The notes below the pieces were generated by a model. That model saw only the letters and a program-made list of their open reading frames with translations, was not told where the DNA came from and did no database searches. Below are positions 25,150 through 33,800 of a stretch of 41,863 bases of DNA, in pieces; position 1 is the stretch's first letter; each line of letters opens with the position of its first letter. The position numbers were made by a program, and so were the translations under genes. Where the stretch lies: contig NZ_MUKA01000046.1 in assembly GCF_002150735.1 (NCBI RefSeq), positions 1-41,863 on the forward strand, in the 5' to 3' direction. Origin of the DNA: Streptomyces africanus. Lineage in GTDB: Bacteria > Actinomycetota > Actinomycetes > Streptomycetales > Streptomycetaceae.

Positions 25150-25554
25150 GTCTGTCTCCTGTCTGGTTCGCTACCCGGCTCCCTTGTAGAGGATACGTGA
25201 ACGCTACGGGTACCTCATTAACTGATTCTCTAATGTTGCAACACTAGATATATTCGATACGCTAGTGACACGGATAAGGGATCACTCCGCACCAATGAGC
25301 CTTTGCCAACCTGGCTGACGGTGGCGTGAGTTGGTGTGGGGGCCGAGTGCGGGAAGAGGTGAAGCTCCTGGTAGATGGGTTGTCGACCAAGAGCAACCGG
25401 TCCGCCCGGAGCTTCATGTGCCTGCCTGCCCATCGGGGCTGCATCTGTCCAGCTCGACTTTTCGGTTCCTGTCCCGCCTGCTAGCTGCCCGGCGACGTGA
25501 GCTCGGTACCCGAAGCGCAAACGAAGACTCTTCGACAGTATGGAGATAGGCGAC
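25150..25554. other. intergenic region with AT-rich control segment
   Basis: The 405 bp between the TetR gene and the nitroreductase gene contain no convincing gene. The part from 25210 to 25275 is strikingly AT-rich for this genome and holds the palindrome at 25230-25249. CACTAG and CTAGTG half-sites at 25243 and 25263 are a further symmetric pair. The part from 25280 to 25540 has normal GC and no recognisable protein or RNA. Confidence 0.6.
25230..25249. promoter_or_regulatory. candidate TetR operator palindrome
   Basis: TCTAATGTTGCAACACTAGA is a 20-bp palindrome with nine of ten pairs matched, centred on TTG/CAA. It lies about 80 bp upstream of the TetR start in an AT-rich segment, the usual setting of an autoregulatory TetR operator. 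Minus-strand TTGCAA within it could double as a -35 element. The assignment is by position and symmetry only. Confidence 0.6.
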
Positions 25555-26028
25555 ATGCCACTTAAAGGCGAGTATGAGCCGAGTGCGATGCAGTTGGTAC
25601 GTGACCAGGTGGAGCTGTACGAAAGCTCCGGTGGTACGGAAGGAACGACGCTGAACGAGCTGATGGGTCCGGATGCGGGGCGGGACCTGCCTGTCGTCAT
25701 CCTGACCACCCTGGGCGCGAAGAGCGGCAAGATCCGCAAGTCCCCGGTCATGCGGGTGGAGCACGACGGCTGCTACGTCGCCGTCGCCTCCATGGGAGGA
25801 GCCCCCAAGCACCCGGTCTGGTACCACAACCTGGTGGCCGACCCCCGGGTGGAGCTTCAGGACGGCCCGGTGCGCCAGGACATGGTGGCACGCGAGGTGA
25901 CCGGGGACGAGAAGGCCGTCTGGTGGGCTCGCGCCGTCGAGGCGTTCCCGGACTATGCCGACTACCAGAAGAAGACGGACCGGGAGATCCCGGTCTTCGT
26001 TCTGGAGCCGGCGGCCGAGGAGCACTGA
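25555..26028 (+). CDS. deazaflavin (F420)-dependent nitroreductase family protein
   Basis: This 157-residue single-domain protein is of the DDN-like split beta-barrel family. Conserved blocks are VREQ-like [60 protein letters not shown] and [18 protein letters not shown]. These match F420H2-binding oxidoreductases, which reduce quinones, nitro groups or enones. I prefer the ATG at 25555 ([10 protein letters not shown]); the in-frame ATG at 25540 overlaps the GGAG ribosome site. Membership of the family is clear, the substrate is not. It is divergent from the TetR gene and followed by a truncated FAD monooxygenase. Confidence 0.88.
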   Translation: MPLKGEYEPSAMQLVRDQVELYESSGGTEGTTLNELMGPDAGRDLPVVILTTLGAKSGKIRKSPVMRVEHDGCYVAVASMGGAPKHPVWYHNLVADPRVELQDGPVRQDMVAREVTGDEKAVWWARAVEAFPDYADYQKKTDREIPVFVLEPAAEEH

Positions 26029-26118
26029 CGCGGCACAGCTGCTTCATATCAGGTCAGAGGATTGCGGCGGCATGTTGAGGGTCAATCCCTGCCAACGGCC
26101 CCGAAGTCGTCCGGGCAC

Positions 26119-26713
26119 GCAGTGGGCGCCGAACGAGACCCAGGCGTACTTCGTCCTACGGGAAGAATCTGAGGAAGCCTCGGCGATCCACCGGGCGCCC
26201 GTCGAGCGCCAGCAGGAGTTCTGGGCGAGCAGGTTCCATGACGCCGGATGGCAGACCGACCGTTTCATCGAGGGCATGAAGACCAGCCCGTTCTTCTACT
26301 CCCAGGAGGTCGTCCAGGTCCGCACCGACACCTGGTCCAAGGGCCGCGTGGTCCTGGCCGGCGACGCCGCCCACTGCGCCTCCCCCTACAGCGGTATGGG
26401 AGTCTCCGGCGGCCTGGTCGGCGCCCACGTCCTGGCCGGCGAGATCAACCGCCACCCTGGCGACCTGCCGACCGCGCTGGCGAACTACGACCGCGTGCTG
26501 CGACCCTTCGTCAACGAGATCCAGGGCGAAGTCAACCCGCGCCTGCTGCGCCTTGCCATGCCGATGACCCAGCGTGCGATCGATGCCTTCCGGGCTACCG
26601 CCGCAGTCGCCTGCTTCCTGCGCGTCCCCGGCCTCGCCGCGCGCCTTGCGAAGGAAGACCGCGGCGGCAACTGGCAACTCCCCGAGAACCCGGCACCGAC
26701 CAGCACCATCTGA
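26119..26713 (+). pseudogene. C-terminal half of an FAD-dependent monooxygenase
   Basis: The frame encodes the second half of a PHBH-type flavoprotein monooxygenase. The FAD-ribityl motif GRVVLAGDAAHCASPYSGMG is intact, followed by GGLVGAHVLAGEI and a typical helical end. The N-terminal FAD-binding GxGxxG half and the DG motif are absent; upstream sequence is unrelated and carries no start with a ribosome site. It is therefore a 5'-truncated relic of about 195 residues. Family members hydroxylate aromatics or inactivate antibiotics; nothing here says which. Confidence 0.75.
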
Positions 26714-26785
26714 AAGCGATCGTGCAGTTCGCACCGAGGGCCACCATGACCACCCCCGATCAGCGGTGCGAACTGCGGCAGGACG

Positions 26786-26869
26786 AAGGCCCCCGCCTAC
26801 AAGCTGATCAGCAACCACGCCTCGGCGTTCCTCATGCCCGCCGTCGCCATCCTCCTCGTCTGCGGGTAA
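26786..26869 (+). pseudogene. C-terminal scrap of a small membrane protein
   Basis: One frame reads KAPAYKLISNHASAF and then the hydrophobic LMPAVAILLVCG before a stop, like the last helix of a small membrane protein. It has no start and is only 27 codons long. The family is not identified. The rest of 26714-26968 shows no gene. Confidence 0.3.
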
Positions 26870-26932
26870 GCGGGGCCCGGCACGGAGGGCCGCCGCAGGC
26901 GCCCTTGACCAGGCGGCCTCCCATACGCACCA

Positions 26933-26951
26933 CGACCAGCATCACTGGTCG
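26933..26951 (-). terminator. weak hairpin after the serine hydrolase gene
   Basis: A 7-bp stem, CGACCAG pairing with CTGGTCG around a 5-nt loop, lies 18 bp beyond the minus-strand stop at 26969. It has no U-tract. It is short, so its function is uncertain. Confidence 0.4.
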
Positions 26952-26968
26952 ATTTCAAACGAGCCCTA

Positions 26969-28819
26969 TCATCGCCCGGGGCGATGCGTCATGACGGGGG
27001 CCAACGTTGCCTGATGCGGCACTAGCTTGTCGGCTTCGGCGACGGCGGCGTTCCAGCTGAACTCGTTGTTGTCGCTGAAGTAATAGTAGGTGGCGCCGTT
27101 CGGCATCATCGCGACGGTGATGCCGCCGTATCCCGACATGAATGGCACGTAGAAGGGGGTGGTGTAGGCGGGGTTGTCGGCGGAGGTGAACTCGCGGCCC
27201 CAGAAACCGTTCTGGTACTTCATGGGCTTGGTCCCGGTGGTGGTCATGCCACGGGCTTCCGGTGTGCGTTGCATGCTGGCCGCGAGCAGTTTCGGGTCGA
27301 GTATCTGCGAACCGTTGACGGTGCCATGGTCGTTGTTGAGGAACTTCGCGAACTTGGCGACGGAGTCCTGCGTCCAGAACATGCCGTAGCCGCCGAAGGG
27401 AGCCCCGCCGGGGCTGTTGTCGGTGCGGGAGGAGACGAGGGAGTCGGGCCCGACGCCGATGGGTTCGAGCACGTCGCCACGGAGCATGTCGAAGACATCG
27501 GCGCCCGAACCGGCCTTGTCCTCCAAGTAGTTGTTCATCGCTCGGGTGGCGAGGAAGGTGTCCGAGGTGTGGTAGACCCACTTACTGCCCGGACGGGCCT
27601 TACGCGGGAAGGACAGGGCGAATCGCATCTTGTCGGCGTAGGGCTCGGCCGCGAAGAAGTCCGCCATGATGCGGCCCGATTCGTCGATCTCGTAGCCGGG
27701 CCGAGTGTAGTTCCCGGTGGCCATGTCGAGGGTGTGGTCGAGGGTGACGCCGCTCCAGGCAGTCTTGCCGGCGGTCTCGGGGATTCGGTCGGAGAGCTTC
27801 TCCTGGGCCACGGCCGGGCCGTATCGCTGGGCCAGACGCAGCATGGCTGTTCCCGCGAACGCCGACTTCGCGGTCGAGTACGAAGGCAGCAGCAGCTGGC
27901 CGCAGAACGGGTACTGCCCTTGCCGGGTCCGACAGTTGCCCACATAGTGCACTCCCCCGAAGTAGAAGCCGAAGGTGCTCAGCGCGGACGGCGTGATGCC
28001 GGAGCCGAGCTTCGCCACGTCCACCCCACTGTCCGGGTAGTCGGTGGCCAGCGCCGAGATGGGCTTGGTCGGGAGCCGGTCCTTGACCTCGGAGGCGTAC
28101 GCGTGGCGCAGGTCCTCGGCGCCCTCGACGGGGCCGGGCCGGTAGTCGGCTGGTACCTGGCCCCACATGTCGAACTGGAAGTACTCGCAGGTCTCCGTGG
28201 TGATCTGGTAGCGGACTTCGGAGATCGATGTGTCGTCGAAGAGGAACGTCAGGGCGCCGTTGTGCACGCAGTTGGCGTTGCGCTCGACGAGCGCGAACGG
28301 CAGGGAGGCACGGGTGCGTTGGCCGTCGCCGTCCTCGTTCCACGCGCGGCCGGGTCCCACCGCCAGGTTCCACGCCGGGTTCCCCGTGTACTGCAACCCA
28401 CGCTTCGCCGGGACGAGGTGGCTGCCGTTCTGCACGAGCGCGATGTCGACCGGTGGCAGGTGCCGGGTTGCCGCCGTGTCTCCGTATCCGTCCGGGTCCT
28501 TCAGTGCGCGGAAACCGCCGGCGGTGGAGAGGCCGTTGAGGGCGAGGGTGCCTTCGAAGCTGTGGGTGGGTGGCGCCGCTTGCGCCGGCAGGGCGAAGGC
28601 GCTGTCGGGCACGGTGTCCTCAGCGCTGCCTCCGGCGAGTTGGCCGGCGGTGAGTTCGGTCCGGTTCACCGCACCGCTTCCGGTGAGTGGATCACCCGGT
28701 ACGGGTGCGGTTGCGGCGGGCGCCGCCATCGTCGGCAGCGGGACGGCGAACAGCCCCGCGAACACGGTGGCAGTGGCGGCGGCACGGCGTAGCCGTCGGG
28801 CATGGAACGGTCTCGGCAT
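26969..28819 (-). CDS. secreted serine hydrolase of the beta-lactamase/esterase (SxxK) family
   Basis: This 616-residue exported protein has an Arg-rich Sec (or Tat-like) signal peptide at residues 1-32. The N-terminal region up to about 290 has no recognised domain. A beta-lactamase-related domain follows, with the nucleophile motif S315-T-A-K318 in LLPSYSTAKSAFAG and a tyrosine-containing segment (KWVYHTSDTF) that may supply the second motif. A Gly-rich GGYGMFWTQDSVAKF block is near 500. Such proteins are D-alanyl peptidases, esterases or amidases. The start at 28819 has GAGAGGA upstream. It lies downstream of the LysR gene on the same strand, 202 bp away. Confidence 0.85.
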   Translation of the reverse strand: MPRPFHARRLRRAAATATVFAGLFAVPLPTMAAPAATAPVPGDPLTGSGAVNRTELTAGQLAGGSAEDTVPDSAFALPAQAAPPTHSFEGTLALNGLSTAGGFRALKDPDGYGDTAATRHLPPVDIALVQNGSHLVPAKRGLQYTGNPAWNLAVGPGRAWNEDGDGQRTRASLPFALVERNANCVHNGALTFLFDDTSISEVRYQITTETCEYFQFDMWGQVPADYRPGPVEGAEDLRHAYASEVKDRLPTKPISALATDYPDSGVDVAKLGSGITPSALSTFGFYFGGVHYVGNCRTRQGQYPFCGQLLLPSYSTAKSAFAGTAMLRLAQRYGPAVAQEKLSDRIPETAGKTAWSGVTLDHTLDMATGNYTRPGYEIDESGRIMADFFAAEPYADKMRFALSFPRKARPGSKWVYHTSDTFLATRAMNNYLEDKAGSGADVFDMLRGDVLEPIGVGPDSLVSSRTDNSPGGAPFGGYGMFWTQDSVAKFAKFLNNDHGTVNGSQILDPKLLAASMQRTPEARGMTTTGTKPMKYQNGFWGREFTSADNPAYTTPFYVPFMSGYGGITVAMMPNGATYYYFSDNNEFSWNAAVAEADKLVPHQATLAPVMTHRPGR

Positions 28820-29021
28820 GGTCCGAGGTCCTCTCGGGCTGGCAGCTGACGCGGGATATCGCCGCATGGTGGGGCGCGCCGGGGCCGCCGTCCAATGCCT
28901 GCCCGATCTGGCCAGGCTGCCTGCCGGGCATACCTCCAGCTCTCCTTGGCCTGCCGGCCGTCGGGTCGGCGTGCGATCACGCGTCGTGGTGAGGGCCGTG
29001 GTCTGTCGTCGTCGCTGCAGT

Positions 29022-29918
29022 TCATAGGCGGGCGGCGACCTGTGGCCCGTACCGCTCGACACAAAAACGTGACAACCCGGCCGCGAATGCCTCGAGGCTG
29101 CGCAGCGCATAGTGGCTCGCGTCCCACGCCGCGTGCAGGTGGATCTGCAGCGGTTCGCCCGTGCTGTCGAGGATCAGCAGCGGGTGCAGTTCGAAGCGGG
29201 GATCGTCGGAGACCACCGCGACACCATGGCCCGAAGCCGCCATGGCCTGTGCGACGTGCGGGGTGTCGCATTCGAGCACGATGTCGTACGAGGCGTCCGC
29301 ATCCTGCACGGCATGGTCCAGGATGCGGCGGGTGCCGTGCGCCGGGGTGAGGATGATGAGGGGCTCCGCGGCAAGTTCCCTGATGGTGACGCGGTCCCGG
29401 TCCGCCCAGGCATGGTCGGCACGGACGTAGGCCCACAGCGGCAGGCGGGCCACCGGGAGCCCGGCGAAACGGCGCCTCGGAGGAGCCGAGGAGATGGCTA
29501 CGTCGGCGCCCCGCGCAAGGGCCTGGTACGCACGTGCCGGACTCTCCGCCTGCACGGTGACGAGCGGATCCTCCGGCCCCCAGGTGGCCAGGAACGGCGC
29601 GATCACGTCGGTGATGGTGGTGGGCGGCGCCGCCACGGTGATCCGCATGGCACGACCGGCAGCCAGCGCACCGACCGCGGCCTCGGCGGTGTCCGCGCGG
29701 GCGACCAGGTCGCGGGCCAGGGGAAGGAAGCGCCGGCCGGCCGCCGTCAGGACCATCTGCTTGCCGCCGCGGTCGAAGAGCGTCATCCCCAAGTCCCCTT
29801 CCAGGCCGCGCAGCTGGCGCGACAGTGAGGGCTGGGCGACGCGGACCACCTCGGCAGCCTTGGTGACCGAACCGGTCTCCACGATGGTCAGGAAGTAGCG
29901 CAGCACTCGGAGTTCCAT
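29022..29918 (-). CDS. LysR family transcriptional regulator
   Basis: The regulator has 298 residues. The LysR winged helix occupies about residues 1-60 (MELRVLRYFLTIVETGSVTK, AAEVVRVAQPSLSRQLRGLE). A type 2 periplasmic-binding-like effector domain follows from about 90 on. The ATG at 29918 begins the standard LysR N-terminus and has GAGGGG upstream, so a GTG/ATG farther out at 29990 is rejected. It is divergent from the nitrilase-permease operon; a perfect T-N11-A dyad lies between them. It probably activates that operon in response to its substrate or product. Confidence 0.92.
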   Translation of the reverse strand: MELRVLRYFLTIVETGSVTKAAEVVRVAQPSLSRQLRGLEGDLGMTLFDRGGKQMVLTAAGRRFLPLARDLVARADTAEAAVGALAAGRAMRITVAAPPTTITDVIAPFLATWGPEDPLVTVQAESPARAYQALARGADVAISSAPPRRRFAGLPVARLPLWAYVRADHAWADRDRVTIRELAAEPLIILTPAHGTRRILDHAVQDADASYDIVLECDTPHVAQAMAASGHGVAVVSDDPRFELHPLLILDSTGEPLQIHLHAAWDASHYALRSLEAFAAGLSRFCVERYGPQVAARL

Positions 29919-29959
29919 GGTGGTGGCCCCTCGGGAGACGGAGGAGGCATGACACCTGC

Positions 29960-29974
29960 ATGCCTCAAAGGCAT
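29960..29974. promoter_or_regulatory. LysR-type T-N11-A box
   Basis: ATGCCTCAAAGGCAT is a perfect 5-bp dyad around TCAAA and fits the LysR consensus T-N11-A (T29961 to A29973). It lies 42 bp upstream of the LysR start and 138 bp before the nitrilase start. A second inverted pair, GCCTCAAA at 29962 and TTTGAGGC at 29996, could be the activation site. The pattern and position fit a LysR recognition site for the divergent pair. Confidence 0.7.
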
Positions 29975-30111
29975 GGTAATCACCCCTCACAAGTATTTGA
30001 GGCTATGGCTGACCAGCCGCATTCTTGTCCCACCGGAATTTCTGGTTATCGGCGCCCGAATCTCCGTCGACTTCTCCTCGAACAGTTCTTTCGATTGGCT
30101 GGTGTTCCCGC

Positions 30112-30990
30112 ATGGCCCGCCCCCTGCCCCTGATCCTCGCCCAGGCGCCCGGCCGCCCGGCCGACGACCTCGCAGGCTTTGCCGCCGACGTGGAGCGGCG
30201 CGTGAAACTGCGCGCACCCGGCGCCCTCGTCGTCTACCCCGAACTGCACCTCGGCGAGAGCGCCCCCGGCGTCCCGGCCGCCCCGGAGAGGGCCGCCGAG
30301 CCGCTCGACGGCAAACGCGATGCGGCCTTCGCCGAGCTCGCGGGGGACCTGGGCATCTGGCTGGTACCCGGCAGCGTCTACGAGCGAGGCACCGACGACC
30401 GCGTCCACAACACGGCACCGGTCTATTCGCCCCGGGGTGAGCGCCTCGCCGCGTACCGCAAAGTCTTCCCATGGCGCCCGTACGAGACGACCACACCCGG
30501 CAACCGGTTCGAGGTCGTCGACCTCGCCGGGATCGGCCGCATCGGACTGTCCATCTGCTACGACACCTGGTTCCCGGAGATCTCCCGCCATCTGGCCTGG
30601 ATGGGCGCAGAGTTGATCGTCAACGTGGTCCGCACGCCGACGAGCGACCGTGCGCAGGAAGTCGTTCTCAGCCGCGCCAACGCCATCACCAATCAGGTCT
30701 TCGTCGCCGGCGTCAACTCCGCCGCCCCCTCCGGGATCGGCCGCAGCCTCGTCATCGATCCACAGGGCACGGTGCGCGCCGAAACCGTCGATGCCGGCGA
30801 CTCCACCCTCACCGACGTGATCGACCTCGACGAGGTCAGCAATGTCCGCCGCTACGGCACCGCCGGTCTCAACCGGATCTGGGACCAATTCCGCCCCGGT
30901 GACCCAGCCCTCGAGCTCCCGCTGTACGGGGGCCGCATCGACCCCGCCACCTGGAATCCCGCCCACACCGCCGAGGAGCCGCCACGATGA
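30112..30990 (+). CDS. carbon-nitrogen hydrolase (nitrilase superfamily)
   Basis: This 292-residue cytoplasmic amidase has the Glu-Lys-Cys triad of the superfamily: Glu44 in VVYPELH, Lys117 in AYRKVFPW and Cys149 in LSICYDTWFPE. Members hydrolyse amides, nitriles or carbamoyl groups. I chose the ATG at 30112 because MARPLPLILAQ is the usual first beta strand; an upstream ATG at 30025 adds non-homologous residues. The ribosome site is weak. Its stop overlaps the permease start as ATGA, so the two are translationally coupled and likely act on the same compound: uptake by the permease, then hydrolysis. Confidence 0.9.
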   Translation: MARPLPLILAQAPGRPADDLAGFAADVERRVKLRAPGALVVYPELHLGESAPGVPAAPERAAEPLDGKRDAAFAELAGDLGIWLVPGSVYERGTDDRVHNTAPVYSPRGERLAAYRKVFPWRPYETTTPGNRFEVVDLAGIGRIGLSICYDTWFPEISRHLAWMGAELIVNVVRTPTSDRAQEVVLSRANAITNQVFVAGVNSAAPSGIGRSLVIDPQGTVRAETVDAGDSTLTDVIDLDEVSNVRRYGTAGLNRIWDQFRPGDPALELPLYGGRIDPATWNPAHTAEEPPR

Positions 30991-32357
30991 GCAGCGAGAC
31001 CACAGAGAGCACCATGAGACTGAAGGGCGACCTGAGCCTCTTCTCCGTCGTCCTGTTCGGCCTGGCCTACATCTCTCCCGGCATCGTCGTCACAATCTTC
31101 GGCGTGGTCGCCGCCACCAGCGGCGGCGTGGCCCCGACCGCGTTCGCCGTCGCCACCCTCGCGATGCTGCTCACCGGGCTGAGTTACGCGAAGATGGCGC
31201 GCGCCGTGCCCGGCGCGGGGTCGGTCTACACCTACGCCCGCAAGATGCTCGACAGCCGCATCGGTTTCCTGTCCGGCTGGGCGATGCTGCTCGACTACTT
31301 CTTCATCCCGATGGTCGGCTGGCTGATCACGGCGATCTACTTCAACGCCCAGTTCCCTGACATACCCAAGTGGGTCTGGCTGATCGTCTCGGTGGGCATC
31401 ACCACCGCTATCAACGTCTTCGGCATGAAGCTCGCGGACCGCGTCAACAAGGTCCTGATGTTCATCGCTCTGGGGTCGCTGGTCCTCTTCGCCACCCTGT
31501 GTGTCGTCTTCCTCGGCAAGCACGGCTCCTCCGCCCCCGCCACGGACGCCCTGTGGAACTCCGGAACGTCGATCAGCGCGGTCACCGCGGCCGCCGCCAT
31601 CGCCGCATACTCCTTCCTCGGCTTCGACGCCGTCTCCACGCTGGGCGAGGAGGCCAGGGGCGGGGCGAGGACGATCGGCCGCGGCATCATCGGCTGCGTC
31701 ATCGCCGCCGGAGCGATCTTCATCGTGCTGTCCTTCGTGATGCAACTGGTCCACCCCGGCGCGAAGTTCGCCGACGTCGACGCGGCCGCCTACCACCTGA
31801 AGGTCCAGGTCGGTGGCGAGACGTACGCCGAGATCATCAACTTCGTCACCATCGCCGGATCCATCGCCTCCTGTATCGCCCTGCAAGCCTCCGCCGCCCG
31901 CCTCATGTACGTCATGGGACGCGACGGCGCACTGCCCAAGGCCGTCTTCGGTAACCTGTCACAGAAGACCGGCACGCCCGTCCTGAACCTGCTGCTGACC
32001 GCGGCCGCCGGTGTCATCGCCATGAAACTCGACCTGACCACAGCCACCTCGTTCATCAACTTCGGGGCCTTCCTCGGCTTCACCCTGGTGAACGTCTGCG
32101 TGATCGCCCACCTGGTCCGCGAGCGCAGACATGGCCGCACCCCCAACCTCTTCCCGTACCTGGTGATGCCGGCCATCGGCGCCGGCGTTTCCCTCTATCT
32201 GCTCACGAAGCTCGGTGACGTCGCACTCCAGATCGGCGGCGTCTGGCTGGCGATCGGCGTCGTCTACCTGGCCGTCCTGACCAAGGGATTCCGTCGGCCC
32301 GCACCGGAGATGACCTTCGACGACGACACCGCGGCCCCGGACAGAGTCACCGCGTAG
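30987..32357 (+). CDS. APC family amino acid/polyamine permease
   Basis: This 456-residue membrane transporter has about 12 helices. The first helix reads LFGLAYISPGIVVTIFG, with the typical APC unwound GLAYISP motif. SYAKMARAVPGAGSVYTYAR (helix 3) and YSFLGFDAVSTLGEEARGG (helix 6) are family signatures and resemble putrescine-type importers such as PuuP. The substrate is probably an amino acid, amine or amide that the coupled nitrilase then cleaves. After its stop a debris region begins and no further operon gene is seen. Confidence 0.9.
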   Translation: MSSETTESTMRLKGDLSLFSVVLFGLAYISPGIVVTIFGVVAATSGGVAPTAFAVATLAMLLTGLSYAKMARAVPGAGSVYTYARKMLDSRIGFLSGWAMLLDYFFIPMVGWLITAIYFNAQFPDIPKWVWLIVSVGITTAINVFGMKLADRVNKVLMFIALGSLVLFATLCVVFLGKHGSSAPATDALWNSGTSISAVTAAAAIAAYSFLGFDAVSTLGEEARGGARTIGRGIIGCVIAAGAIFIVLSFVMQLVHPGAKFADVDAAAYHLKVQVGGETYAEIINFVTIAGSIASCIALQASAARLMYVMGRDGALPKAVFGNLSQKTGTPVLNLLLTAAAGVIAMKLDLTTATSFINFGAFLGFTLVNVCVIAHLVRERRHGRTPNLFPYLVMPAIGAGVSLYLLTKLGDVALQIGGVWLAIGVVYLAVLTKGFRRPAPEMTFDDDTAAPDRVTA

Positions 32358-32703
32358 CTCCCCTTCCTCGCCCGGGCTCGTCGTGCGGTGTCGCGACGCA
32401 GAAGTCGGAACGACTGGGGCCGCGGAGATCGCCGCGCTGTTCGAACTGGCCTCAGGGTGCTGAAATCGCTGCCGGACCTGATGGGGCGCGAGAAGGTCGG
32501 GCCCGGCGAAATCGACGCCCCCCTGCTGGTCGGCTCGTGGCAGCGCCTGGTCCTGAGCGCGCCGCCGGACCGCACCTCGTCGCCGCCCGGGCGGTTCCGG
32601 CCCGCAAGCGCAAGCGCAAGCGCGAGCCGGGACGGCCCGGGGCCCCACTGTTCAAGCCGTTGCGGCAGGTCATCGAGGCGGTCGATTCTCGCGCTGTGTC
32701 CGC
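32358..32703. other. gene-less debris region
   Basis: The 346 bp between the permease and the convergent lipoprotein gene hold no intact gene. The piece at 32457-32567 looks like transposase (separate entry). A later frame reads FKPLRQVIEAV before a stop at 32705, possibly another mobile-element scrap. A short CGCAAG tandem repeat (three units) lies near 32600. In related genomes the ATPase and permease genes of the sugar transporter would be expected here; neither is present. Confidence 0.5.
32457..32567 (+). pseudogene. probable Tn3-type transposase fragment
   Basis: The frame reads LKSLPDLMGREKVGPGEI and then DAPLLVGSWQRLVL. I recall similar blocks (ALLVGSW-RLVF) in actinobacterial Tn3-family TnpA proteins. 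The fragment is only about 37 codons, has no start and is followed by unrelated sequence. The assignment is from memory and could be wrong. Confidence 0.35.
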
Positions 32704-33708
32704 CTAGCGCGTGCCCTTCTTCGCGAACTCCGCGACGCTGTCGACGTTGTCCTTCGTGACGAAGGCCGGCCCGGTGAGCACGGGAGCGGCGCTGCCGCCG
32801 CTGAAGTTGCCGTTCGTCTTGTAGAGCCACAGCCCGTCGACGGCGAGGTAGCCCTGGAGGTAGGGCTGCTGGTCGACGGCGAACTCGATGTCCCCGCCCT
32901 GGATGGCGGCGACGAGATCCTTGTTGAGGTCGAAGGTGGCGACCTTGGCCTTGCTGCCGGCGTCCTTGACCGACTGTATGGCGGTCATGGCGATCGGGGC
33001 GCCCAGCGTGACCACCTGGTCGATGCTGGAGTCCTTCTGGAGCTTGGCCGTCAGGGTCGACTTCACGGAGGGCATGTCGGTGCCGTTGACGTACAGGTTC
33101 TCCGTCGTGCCCTTGAAGCCCTTCTTCAGGCCGGCGCAGCGTGCCTCCAGTGCGACCTGGCCCTGTTCCTGGATCACGCAGACGGCGTGCTTGGCGCCCT
33201 GCTGGTTGAGGCGCGCGCCGAAGGCCTGGCCGGCGATGTTCTCGTCCTGGCCGAAGTACTCGAGCATGCCGAGTTCCCGCCAGTTGTCCAGGCCGGAGTT
33301 GAAGCCGACGACGGGGATGCCGGCCGCCTTGGCCTTGGCCACGACCGCCTTCATGGCGTCGGGCTTGGCGGCGGTGAGCGCGATGCCGTCGACCTTCTGG
33401 TCGATGGCGTTCTGCACCAGGTTGGCCTGGTTCCCGGCGACCGGGTCGCTGGAGTAGACGAGCTTGATGTTGTCCTTCGCGGCCGCCGCCTGGGCGCCCT
33501 TGCGGATCAGGTCCCAGAAGGTGTCGCCGGGTGCCGCGTGCGTGACCATGGCGACGGTCATCCGCGGGGTGGTGGCCTTGCCCGCGGCGGCGGCGTCGCC
33601 GCCGGTCTCGGACTTCTTCCCGCCGGAGCCGCTGGAACAGCCGGCGGCGAGCAGGGCGCCCACGAGGACGGCGGTGGTCAGGGCGGCGGATCTGTGGTGT
33701 CTGCGCAT
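32704..33708 (-). CDS. sugar/cyclitol-binding lipoprotein of an ABC importer
   Basis: This 334-residue extracytoplasmic solute-binding protein is of the ribose/LacI-like (Peripla_BP_4) class. The signal peptide ends in the lipobox LLAAGC; a low-complexity Gly/Ser/Lys linker follows. Typical strands are MTVAMVTHAAPGDTFWDLIR, DQKVDGIALTAAKPDAMKAV, GIPVVGFNSGLDNWRELGML and GGDIEFAVDQQPYLQGYLAV. The ATG at 33708 has GAGGTG upstream. Normally an ATPase and a permease gene follow; here the gene is alone and debris follows its stop. Its promoter carries the same operator as the inositol operon, which makes inositol or a related cyclitol the best ligand guess. Confidence 0.88.
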   Translation of the reverse strand: MRRHHRSAALTTAVLVGALLAAGCSSGSGGKKSETGGDAAAAGKATTPRMTVAMVTHAAPGDTFWDLIRKGAQAAAAKDNIKLVYSSDPVAGNQANLVQNAIDQKVDGIALTAAKPDAMKAVVAKAKAAGIPVVGFNSGLDNWRELGMLEYFGQDENIAGQAFGARLNQQGAKHAVCVIQEQGQVALEARCAGLKKGFKGTTENLYVNGTDMPSVKSTLTAKLQKDSSIDQVVTLGAPIAMTAIQSVKDAGSKAKVATFDLNKDLVAAIQGGDIEFAVDQQPYLQGYLAVDGLWLYKTNGNFSGGSAAPVLTGPAFVTKDNVDSVAEFAKKGTR

Positions 33709-33777
33709 GTCGGGTGCACCTCGGTGTGCTGGGGAGAGCGGGCCGTGCCCGGTCCGGGGAGGCAACTGGAGCGCGTC

Positions 33778-33793
33778 ACTAGCGCGCTCTAGT
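33778..33793 (-). promoter_or_regulatory. second copy of the LacI-family operator
   Basis: ACTAGCGCGCTCTAGT here is identical at all 16 bases to the operator at 16875-16890. It lies 70 bp before the lipoprotein start and 7 bp after the -10 hexamer, so a bound repressor would cover the transcription start. No other sugar-type LacI gene is nearby, so the regulator at 17016-18047 is the likely ligand. Confidence 0.82.
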
Positions 33794-33800
33794 GGCAGGT

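Noticed and set aside
25243..25268. CACTAG-N14-CTAGTG as a second operator or MITE end near the TetR gene
   Set aside because: Only the 6-bp ends are symmetric and the interior does not match; the 20-bp palindrome beside it is a much better candidate. There is no TA-flanked element here.
25331..25549. 72-codon plus-strand frame before the nitroreductase gene
   Set aside because: No ribosome site and no recognisable motif; it overlaps the real start of the nitroreductase gene.
32600..32625. Tandem CGCAAG units as a possible functional repeat or CRISPR-like array
   Set aside because: Only three short units with no spacers; it is simple-sequence noise in a debris region. No CRISPR array was seen anywhere in the window.
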